Positions 40,224 to 45,865 of a stretch of DNA of 45,865 bases are shown in pieces. The stretch lies in the NCBI RefSeq assembly GCF_945952405.1, contig NZ_CAMFIA010000027.1:1-45865 (forward strand). Reading direction: 5' to 3'. Source of the DNA: an uncultured Stenotrophomonas sp. (GTDB lineage Bacteria > Pseudomonadota > Gammaproteobacteria > Xanthomonadales > Xanthomonadaceae). How positions within the stretch are numbered: position 1 is the stretch's first letter; each line of letters begins with the position of its first letter. A program made the position numbers and the translations under genes. Under the pieces are notes generated by a model. That model saw only the letters and a list, made by a program, of their open reading frames with translations. It searched no databases and was not told the DNA's origin.

Positions 40224-41324
40224 ATGAACAAGAAGATCCTTACTGCCGCGCTGCTGGGTGGTCTGGCTTTCGCCCAGGCTGCGTCGGCGCAGGAGTTTGA
40301 CGACCGCTGGTACCTGACCGGTTCGGCCGGCTTCAACTTCCAGGACAGCGACCGTCTGACCAATGACGCTCCGTTCGTCACCCTGGGCCTGGGCAAGTTC
40401 ATCAGCCCGAACTGGTCGCTGGACGGTGAGCTGAACTACCAGAACCCGAACTTCGACGCGAACAAGGACCAGAACTGGTCGCAGTACGGCGTCTCGCTGG
40501 ACCTGCGTCGCCACTTCATCAAGGAAGGCCGCGGCTGGAACCCGTACATCCTGGGTGGCCTGGGCTACCAGAAGTCGGAAGAAACCTACTCGTTCGACGT
40601 CAATGGCCCGCGCAAGCGTAAGGACGGCAACGTTGCCGCCAAGGTCGGCGTTGGTCTGCAGACCACCTTCGAGAAGCGCGTTGCCGTGCGCGCCGAAGTC
40701 GCCTACCGCGCTGACTTCGACGACCAGAGCGTGAACCCGAAGCGTGCTGGCCACGATGAAAGCTGGTTCGGCGATGTGCTGGCTTCGGTCGGCGTCGTGA
40801 TCCCGCTGGGCCCGGCTCCGGTCGCGGCTGCTCCGGCTCCGGCTCCGGTTGCCCCGAGCTGCGCCGACCTGGACGACGACGGTGACGGCGTCAACAACTG
40901 CGACGACAAGTGCCCGAACTCGCAGCCGGGTCAGACCATCGGTCCGGACGGTTGCCCGGTGCCGGTCTCCATCGACCTGAAGGGCGTCAACTTCGACTTC
41001 GACAAGTCGAACCTGCGTCCGGACGCCGTGGCGATCCTGAGCGAAGCCACCGAGATCCTGAAGCGTTACCCGGATCTGCGCGTTGAAGTTGCCGGTCACA
41101 CCGACTCGAAGGGTACCGACGCTTACAACCAGAAGCTGTCGGAGCGTCGCGCCACTGCCGTGTACAACTACCTGACCAAGAACGGCGTTGACGCCGGTCG
41201 CCTGGTCGGCCCGATCGGCTACGGTGAGAGCCGTCCGATTGCTCCGAACACCAACCCGGATGGTTCGGACAACCCGGAAGGTCGCGCCAAGAACCGTCGT
41301 ACCGAGCTGAACGTCCAGAACTAA
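40224..41324 (+). CDS. ompA: OmpA-family outer membrane protein
   Basis: A 366-residue porin-like protein: signal peptide (1-22, ending AASA), an eight-strand barrel (about 25-195), an Ala-Pro hinge, a calcium-binding thrombospondin type 3 repeat (DLDDDGDGVNNCDDKCPNSQ, about 214-235), and a C-terminal OmpA peptidoglycan-binding domain (NFDFDKSNL, VAGHTDSKGTDAYNQKLSERRA). The TSP3 repeat makes it closer to OprF/OmpA of Pseudomonas and Xanthomonas. A long leader with hairpins and a TTCG terminator surround it. Confidence 0.95.
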   Translation: MNKKILTAALLGGLAFAQAASAQEFDDRWYLTGSAGFNFQDSDRLTNDAPFVTLGLGKFISPNWSLDGELNYQNPNFDANKDQNWSQYGVSLDLRRHFIKEGRGWNPYILGGLGYQKSEETYSFDVNGPRKRKDGNVAAKVGVGLQTTFEKRVAVRAEVAYRADFDDQSVNPKRAGHDESWFGDVLASVGVVIPLGPAPVAAAPAPAPVAPSCADLDDDGDGVNNCDDKCPNSQPGQTIGPDGCPVPVSIDLKGVNFDFDKSNLRPDAVAILSEATEILKRYPDLRVEVAGHTDSKGTDAYNQKLSERRATAVYNYLTKNGVDAGRLVGPIGYGESRPIAPNTNPDGSDNPEGRAKNRRTELNVQN

Positions 41325-41355
41325 GTTCTGACGCTCTGCCCGCAAGACACAGCAG

Positions 41356-41384
41356 GACCCGGCTTCGGCCGGGTCTTGTTGTTT
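41356..41384 (+). terminator. Intrinsic terminator of ompA
   Basis: GACCCGGC (41356-41363) pairs with GCCGGGTC (41368-41375) around a TTCG loop, followed by TTGTTGTTT. A clear rho-independent terminator. Confidence 0.88.
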
Positions 41385-41480
41385 CTGCGGCCCGGAAACC
41401 GGAATTGCCGCGCAGGGTAACCGTTCGTCGGCTTTTTATTCGTAAAACCAATGAGTTGGCGTATTCATTGAAAGTGGCGC

Positions 41481-41508
41481 TTGAAAGCTGTCGCGGCATT
41501 GCTAAACT
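41481..41508 (+). promoter_or_regulatory. Sigma-70 promoter of the small secreted protein gene
   Basis: TTGAAA (41481-41486) and TAAACT (41503-41508) are 16 bases apart. It places the transcript start near 41515, which rules out the open-frame start at 41481 and supports a start at 41532 or 41541. Confidence 0.55.
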
Positions 41509-41531
41509 CGCCGCGTCACTTCCTTTCCTGG

Positions 41532-42047
41532 ATGCCCCTCATGCTGCGCTCCGCATCGGCCGCCGTCCTGGCGCTGGCCCTGGTTCCCGCCGCCCACGCT
41601 GCGGTCGATTGCTCGGTCAACACCAGCGCTTCGCCGCTGCCGTTGCCGGCCACGACCATCGCGCCGGTGGCCGACGAGCTGTACATCCGTGGCAACCAGC
41701 TGGGCATGCCGGCCGGCGTGCTGAGCGGCAACTACGATCCCTCGCAGTCGCTGGACCAGGTGCTGCAGCGACTGCGCATCGACGGTTGCCAGAACATTGC
41801 CAAGGCCATTCCGAGTGCACCGGCGGTGAAGCCGAATGATCCGGCGGCCTACAAGCCGCAGACCGAATTCGACAACACGCCCTGGCGCTTCGACATGAGC
41901 CAGAACGGCAAGCGCATGACCGCTGAAGAATTCGACGCCTGGATGAAGGCGCGCGGCGTGCGCGTGGTCAAGGCCCGTCCGGCTCCGGCGGCAACCCCGG
42001 CCGCAGCCGAAGCACCGGCTGAGACCAAGCCGGTCGACAAGAAGTAA
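41532..42047 (+). CDS. Uncharacterised secreted protein with a DAWMKA motif
   Basis: A 171-residue protein with a signal peptide (MLRSASAAVLALALVPAAHA, cleaved near residue 23), two cysteines, and a C-terminal segment (residues 118-147, WRFDMSQNGKRMTAEEFDAWMK) that is closely repeated in the lipoprotein at 42963-43298. The tail is rich in Ala, Pro and Lys. Start is ATG 41532 or 41541; neither has a strong Shine-Dalgarno. Family unknown. It precedes a pseudouridine synthase gene by 20 bases. Confidence 0.8.
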   Translation: MPLMLRSASAAVLALALVPAAHAAVDCSVNTSASPLPLPATTIAPVADELYIRGNQLGMPAGVLSGNYDPSQSLDQVLQRLRIDGCQNIAKAIPSAPAVKPNDPAAYKPQTEFDNTPWRFDMSQNGKRMTAEEFDAWMKARGVRVVKARPAPAATPAAAEAPAETKPVDKK

Positions 42048-42067
42048 TCGCCGCGGGGAGCAGAGGC

Positions 42068-42877
42068 TTGCGCACGCGCCGCCCACCTGCCGCCCCCGCC
42101 GCCCGCTCCCACGCACCGCGTGGGCGTGCGAATCCTGCTGCCGCCCCCACCGGTGTCCGTCATGGCCTGGCGCGGGTGCTGTCCAAGGCCGGCGTCTGCT
42201 CGCGCAGCGAGGCCGCGCGCTGGATCGCCGAAGGCCGGGTAAGTGTCTCCGGCCGCATCGTGCGCGACCCGGAGTTCCCGATCGGCCAGCCGGCGCCGCC
42301 GATCGAGGTCGATGGCCAGCCGATGGGCGCGCCGCAGCGCCTGTACCTGATGCTCAACAAGCCGCGCGGCGTGGTGACCACCGCGCAGGACGAGCGCGGC
42401 CGCGACACCGTGTACCGCTGCTTTGATGGCGCCGGCCTGCCGTGGATCGCGCCGGTCGGGCGCCTGGACAAGGCCAGCGAAGGGCTGTTGTTGTTCAGTA
42501 ACGATCCGCAATGGGCGGCGCACCTGACCGACCCGCAGACCGGCCCGGACAAGACCTACCACGTGCAGGTCGACCGCCTGCCCGATGACGCCACGCTGGC
42601 GGCGCTGCAGGCCGGTGTGGAGGACGAGGGCGAGTTCCTGGTCGCCCAGGCCGTGCGCGTGCTGCGCAGCGGCGACAAGACCGCGTGGCTGGAGGTGGTC
42701 CTCGACGAGGGCCGCAACCGCCATATCCGCCGCCTGCTGGCGGCCTTCGACCTGCAGGTACTGCGCCTGGTCCGGGTCGCGATCGGTGGGCTGCTGCTCG
42801 GCGATCTCGGCAAGGGCCAGTGGCGGGTGCTGGAGGTCAGCGACCAGCAGCGGCTGGGGGCCGCTGCTGCGGGCTGA
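42068..42877 (+). CDS. RsuA/RluB-family pseudouridine synthase
   Basis: About 269 residues with an S4 RNA-binding domain (about 33-90, LARVLSKAGVCSRSEAARWIAEGRVSVSG) and the pseudouridine synthase core with GRLDKASEGLLL (catalytic aspartate 134) and a final NRHIRRLLAAFDLQVLRLVRVAIG. It modifies 16S or 23S rRNA; RluB, RluE, RluF and RsuA cannot be separated here. The start is uncertain: TTG 42068 has GGAG upstream and the N-terminus is Arg/Pro/Ala-rich. It lies between two paralogous envelope protein genes. Confidence 0.87.
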   Translation: MRTRRPPAAPAARSHAPRGRANPAAAPTGVRHGLARVLSKAGVCSRSEAARWIAEGRVSVSGRIVRDPEFPIGQPAPPIEVDGQPMGAPQRLYLMLNKPRGVVTTAQDERGRDTVYRCFDGAGLPWIAPVGRLDKASEGLLLFSNDPQWAAHLTDPQTGPDKTYHVQVDRLPDDATLAALQAGVEDEGEFLVAQAVRVLRSGDKTAWLEVVLDEGRNRHIRRLLAAFDLQVLRLVRVAIGGLLLGDLGKGQWRVLEVSDQQRLGAAAAG

Positions 42878-42962
42878 TCATCGCCCGCGGCCGGCGCTTG
42901 CCGGCCACCGTTCCAGGCGTAGGGGGCGCCTGGTTGTTGAATTTCCCGAACGGAGCCTGCCC

Positions 42963-43298
42963 ATGTACCACCCGACCCTCAACCAAACCCTGCGCTGTGC
43001 AGGCCTGCTGCTGCCGATGCTGCTGCTGACCGCCTGTGGCGGCCACAAGAAGGTGGCCAAGGCGGAGACCCCGGCCGAAACCCCGGTGGTGGAAGTGAAG
43101 ACCCCGGAACTGGATGGCCGTGGCAGCTATCGCTTCCTGATGAGCGACGGCGACAAGAAGATGACTGCCGACCAGTTCGATGCCTGGATGAAGGCCAACG
43201 GCATCCGCGTGGCCAAGGGCAACGGCCAGGACGCCGCCGCCAAGCCGGTGGTGGTGGCCAGCAAGGACGAGCCGAAGGGCAAGAAGAAAAAGAAGTAA
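42963..43298 (+). CDS. Uncharacterised lipoprotein with a DAWMKA motif
   Basis: A 111-residue lipoprotein: signal peptide and lipobox LLTAC with cysteine 25, a Glu/Thr/Pro-rich linker, then the motif at residues 56-85 (YRFLMSDGDKKMTADQFDAWMK) shared with the protein at 41532-42047, and a polylysine end (KGKKKKK). GGAG lies before the ATG; the open frame upstream is a shadow of the pseudouridine synthase. Function unknown. Confidence 0.82.
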   Translation: MYHPTLNQTLRCAGLLLPMLLLTACGGHKKVAKAETPAETPVVEVKTPELDGRGSYRFLMSDGDKKMTADQFDAWMKANGIRVAKGNGQDAAAKPVVVASKDEPKGKKKKK

Positions 43299-43336
43299 CC
43301 GATGCGGGTGCCGACCCGGCTCGGCGCGCTGGACAG

Positions 43337-43360
43337 GTAGATGCCGACCTTGGTCGGCAC
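43337..43360 (+). repeat. SMAG repeat
   Basis: GTAG head followed by TGCCGACC (43342-43349) and GGTCGGCA (43352-43359) around TT. Confidence 0.8.
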
Positions 43361-43368
43361 GCCTTGGC

Positions 43369-43407
43369 GGGGTCAGAGCCCTTTCCGCGGGAAAGGGATC
43401 CGACCCC
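43369..43407. repeat. GGGTC-type REP palindrome, copy 4
   Basis: GGGGTC...CCCTTTCC (43369-43386) pairs with GGAAAGGGATCCGACCCC (43390-43407) around GCG with a few mismatches. It is adjacent to the kbl 3' end and the SMAG element. Confidence 0.7.
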
Positions 43408-43415
43408 GTATGTGA

Positions 43416-44624
43416 TCAGCCCTTGATCACGCCCAGCTCGACACCGATGCGGGTGAAGGCGTCGATAGCGCGGTCCAGCTGCTCGCGGGTGTGCGCGGCG
43501 CTGATCTGGGTGCGGATGCGGGCCTGGCCCTTGGGCACCACCGGGAAGAAGAAGCCGATCGCGTAGATGCCTTCTTCCAGCAGGCGCTCGGCGAACTTCT
43601 GCGCCAGCGGCGCGTCGTACAGCATCACCGGGCTGATCGGATGCACGCCCGGCTTCACGTCGAAACCGGCAGCGACCATCTTCTCGCGGAAGTGGCGGGT
43701 GTTCTCCACCAGGGTGCTGCGCAGGTCATCGGCGGCGGCCAGCATCTCGAACGCCTTGATGCCGGCGGCAACCACGTGCGGCGGCAGCGAATTGGAGAAC
43801 AGGTACGGACGCGAACGCTGGCGCAGCAGCTCGATCACTTCGGCGCTGGCGCAGGTGAAGCCACCCAGTGCACCGCCCATGGCCTTGCCCAGGGTGCCGG
43901 TGATGATGTCGATCCTGTCCAGCACGCCCTTGACCTCGGCCGAACCGCGACCGGTGGCACCGAGGAAGCCGGTGGCGTGGCATTCGTCGATGTGGACCAG
44001 CGCGTTGTACTTCTTCGCCAGTGCGGTGATCTCGTCCAGCGGGGCGATGAAGCCATCCATCGAGAACACGCCATCGGTGGTGATCAGCTTGGTCTTGCAG
44101 CCAGCGGCATCGGCTGCCTGCAGCTGCGCTTCCAGGTCGGCCATGTCGCAGTTGGCGTAACGGAAGCGCTTGGCCTTGCACAGGCGCACGCCGTCGATGA
44201 TCGAGGCATGGTTCAGCGCATCGGAAATGATCGCGTCGTTCTCGCCGAGCAACGGCTCGAACAGGCCGCCGTTGGCATCGAAGCAGGCGGCGTACAGGAT
44301 GGTGTCCTGCTTGCCGAAGAAGTCGGCAATCTGCTTCTCCAGCTGCTTGTGCAGGTCCTGGGTGCCGCAGATGAAGCGCACCGAGGCCATGCCGAAGCCG
44401 TGGGTATCCAGCGCATCCTTGGCGGCCTGGATCAGGTCCGGGTGATCGGCCAGGCCCAGGTAGTTGTTGGCACAGAAGTTCAGCACCTTGCGGCCGTCGT
44501 CGAGGGTGATCTCGGCCGACTGCGGGCTGGTGATGATCCGCTCGGACTTGAACAGGCCCTGGGCGCGGATGGCGTCCAGTTCCTCGGCGTAGTGGCGGGT
44601 CAGGGCGGAGGAGGCGTCGGTCAT
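43416..44624 (-). CDS. kbl: Glycine C-acetyltransferase (2-amino-3-ketobutyrate CoA ligase)
   Basis: A 402-residue PLP enzyme of threonine breakdown that splits 2-amino-3-ketobutyrate into glycine and acetyl-CoA. The alpha-oxoamine synthase signatures are [34 protein letters not shown], and [14 protein letters not shown] with the PLP lysine 247. ATG 44624 gives the standard family length (E. coli 398). Its pathway partner threonine dehydrogenase (tdh) is not in the window. It is divergent from the torF gene. Confidence 0.95.
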   Translation of the reverse strand: MTDASSALTRHYAEELDAIRAQGLFKSERIITSPQSAEITLDDGRKVLNFCANNYLGLADHPDLIQAAKDALDTHGFGMASVRFICGTQDLHKQLEKQIADFFGKQDTILYAACFDANGGLFEPLLGENDAIISDALNHASIIDGVRLCKAKRFRYANCDMADLEAQLQAADAAGCKTKLITTDGVFSMDGFIAPLDEITALAKKYNALVHIDECHATGFLGATGRGSAEVKGVLDRIDIITGTLGKAMGGALGGFTCASAEVIELLRQRSRPYLFSNSLPPHVVAAGIKAFEMLAAADDLRSTLVENTRHFREKMVAAGFDVKPGVHPISPVMLYDAPLAQKFAERLLEEGIYAIGFFFPVVPKGQARIRTQISAAHTREQLDRAIDAFTRIGVELGVIKG

Positions 44625-44721
44625 GGCGTGGGCACGGCTCAGCACGGGGAAACCGCTGATTCTACCGGGCAACGCGCGGCATCGGCCGGGCTGGACCGGG
44701 CACCGCCACGGCGGGCACATG

Positions 44722-44749
44722 TTGCAATGCAGTAACAAATGGTTAAATA
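44722..44749 (+). promoter_or_regulatory. Possible promoter of the TorF-family gene
   Basis: TTGCAA (44722-44727) and TAAATA (44744-44749) are 16 bases apart, in the only AT-rich part of the kbl-torF space. Moderate match. Confidence 0.35.
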
Positions 44750-44821
44750 TTCGTGAACCGTGCCTGTCTGGCACCGGCTTCACCGCTGCCCCTTCCCGCC
44801 CCCGCCACCCCGGAGACGCCC

Positions 44822-45514
44822 ATGAAGCACGCCCGTGCCTGCCTCGCCATTGCCGCCGCCCTGACCCTCGCGCCGTTTGCCGCCAGCGCCCAGGACAACG
44901 AATCGCCGTACAGCTGGAACGTCACTGCGGTGTCGGATTACCTGTTCCGCGGCGTGTCGCAGACTGACGAGAAGCCGACCCTGCAGGCGGGCTTCACCTA
45001 CACCTCGCCGGTCGGCCTGTACGCCGGTGTCTGGGGTTCGGGCGTGGACTTCGGCCCGGGCGATCCGAACGTCGAGGTCGACTACCAGATCGGCTACGGC
45101 CTGGACGTCAGCCGCCGCGTCAACTTCGACGTGCTGCTGAACCGCTATACCTACATCGGTGCCAGCCACCAGAACTACAACGAGCTGGTCACCACCACCA
45201 CGCTGGACGACACCTACAAGCTGACCGTGGCCTACACCAACGACCAGTGGAACAGCGGCACCGACGGCTGGTACTACGGCGTCGGCGGCAACTGGGGCCT
45301 GCCGCAGGAGGTCACGCTCAGCGCCAATGTCGGCCGCAGCAGCTTCGAGAAGGGCCTGGCCAAGGACTACACCGACTGGAACGTGGGCGTCAGCCGCCAG
45401 TTCGGCCTGTTCAATGTCGGCCTGGGCTACTACGGCACCGACGGTAATGGCCGTGACAACTCCGGCAAGCTGGCCCACAGCCGCGTGCTGCTGACCGTGG
45501 CCATCGGCAAGTAA
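44822..45514 (+). CDS. TorF-family putative porin
   Basis: A 230-residue outer membrane protein: signal peptide [23 protein letters not shown], then the family start [33 protein letters not shown] sequence and alternating aromatic strands ending LLTVAIGK. TorF proteins (Gcw_chp) are presumed beta-barrels; they often precede glnK and amtB, but the window ends in repeats here. The TAA stop lies inside a perfect 8-bp dyad (45511-45529). Confidence 0.85.
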   Translation: MKHARACLAIAAALTLAPFAASAQDNESPYSWNVTAVSDYLFRGVSQTDEKPTLQAGFTYTSPVGLYAGVWGSGVDFGPGDPNVEVDYQIGYGLDVSRRVNFDVLLNRYTYIGASHQNYNELVTTTTLDDTYKLTVAYTNDQWNSGTDGWYYGVGGNWGLPQEVTLSANVGRSSFEKGLAKDYTDWNVGVSRQFGLFNVGLGYYGTDGNGRDNSGKLAHSRVLLTVAIGK

Positions 45515-45554
45515 CGCCGCAGGCGTTACCGGTAGTGCCGGCCGCTGGCCGGCA
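45511..45554 (+). repeat. Palindrome over the torF stop plus SMAG repeat
   Basis: GTAACGCC (45511-45518) pairs with GGCGTTAC (45522-45529); the first arm contains the torF stop. GTAG (45532-45535) then heads a SMAG element with the same TGCCGGCC-GCT-GGCCGGC stem as at 20954. Confidence 0.8.
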
Positions 45555-45571
45555 ACAGCTGGAAGGCAACG

Positions 45572-45598
45572 AAAAAGGTGCCCATCGGGCGCCTTTTT
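45572..45598 (+). terminator. Intrinsic terminator after torF
   Basis: AAAAAGGTGCCC (45572-45583) pairs with GGGCGCCTTTTT (45587-45598), 12 bp with one G-U, around ATC. The T run is part of the arm. Confidence 0.85.
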
Positions 45599-45612
45599 CA
45601 TTCCGCATCATT

Positions 45613-45865
45613 CCTGATCCAGGCTGGGGGAGAGCCCCCTTGTTGTTCAAGGGGGCGCGCCAGCGGCGCGGGGACAAGGAGACATGCGCGGACTGATTCA
45701 CCATGGCGAAGCCACGGTGAATCAGATCCAGCTGATTCCGCAGCGCTCCTGATCCAGGCTGGGGGAGAGCCCCCTTGTTGTTCAAGGGGGCGCGCCAGCG
45801 GCGCGGGGATAAGGAGACATGCGCGGACTGATTCACCATGGCGAAGCCACGGTGAATCAGATCCA
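45613..45865. repeat. 135-bp tandem repeat (one full and one partial copy)
   Basis: Copy 1 runs 45613-45747; copy 2 starts at 45748 and runs off the edge at 118 bases. They differ at one seen position (GGGGACAAGG against GGGGATAAGG). Each holds three hairpins: GCCCCCTTG / CAAGGGGGC, CGCGCC / GGCGCG, and GATTCACC...GGTGAATC, and an AAGGAGACATG start-like string leading to a 22-codon frame (45684-45752 in copy 1). More copies may follow outside the window. Confidence 0.8.

Noticed and set aside
44700..44760. Sigma-54 promoter upstream of torF (GGGCACATGTTGCA)
   Set aside because: The GG to GC spacing is 8-9 bases instead of 10, so it does not fit.
45411..45839. 142-codon minus-strand frame across the 135-bp repeats
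   Set aside because: It covers the torF 3' end and the terminator, and repeats itself only because the DNA is repeated.
45613..45865. CRISPR array from the 135-bp repeat
   Set aside because: The units are directly adjacent with no spacers.

Overview
The window is chromosomal DNA of a Stenotrophomonas, almost certainly the S. maltophilia complex. Three things point there. The protein at 21020-22642 reads essentially as the S. maltophilia peptide amidase (Pam). The intergenic spaces are full of GTAG-headed palindromes (the SMAG repeat family of this species). Gene order and very high GC are xanthomonad-like. No phage, plasmid, IS element, CRISPR array or tRNA/rRNA gene was seen.

Layout. 1-14652 is the ribosomal protein super-operon: the 3' end of tuf, then the S10 block (rpsJ to rpsQ), the spc block (rplN to secY) and the alpha block (rpsM, rpsK, rpsD, rpoA, rplQ), all on +. 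It is broken by five spacers rich in hairpins (before rpsJ, rpsH, rpsE, rpsM and rplQ), two with good promoter-like sequences; rpmJ is absent after secY. From 14653 the window becomes ordinary housekeeping and accessory DNA: dsbB; a TonB-dependent receptor with a Zur-box-like palindrome upstream; a class II DAHP synthase; an MscS-family channel; pam; a DUF2127 membrane protein; typA; cyclophilin ppiB; mdh; an RluA-type pseudouridine synthase; a divergent MFS exporter / LysR pair; prpE; an unknown 167-residue protein; a SUFU-domain protein; a beta-class GST; a SleB-like cell wall hydrolase; fadH; a YczE-like membrane protein; an MDR oxidoreductase; ompA; an RsuA/RluB-type pseudouridine synthase between two small envelope proteins that share a motif; kbl; and a TorF-family porin-like protein.

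How the parts work together. The first third makes ribosomes, the SecYEG core and the RNA polymerase alpha subunit, and its leaders and spacers look like places where output is adjusted. The rest is mostly single genes or divergent pairs, each closed by an intrinsic terminator or a REP palindrome. Envelope functions recur (DsbB, TonB receptor, MscS, OmpA, TorF, a lipoprotein, a cell wall hydrolase).

The observations I rate highest are: (i) a quasi-palindrome of about 540 bp made of two head-to-head composite repeats between aroG and the MscS gene, with a third copy at about 30378-30510; (ii) a 135-bp tandem repeat at the right edge carrying a start-like micro-ORF; (iii) a shared 30-residue motif in two secreted proteins flanking a pseudouridine synthase gene; (iv) structured leaders in the ribosomal operon; (v) the Zur-like operator of the TonB receptor. 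I found no clearly new multi-gene system. All base pairing and motif calls were made by eye.
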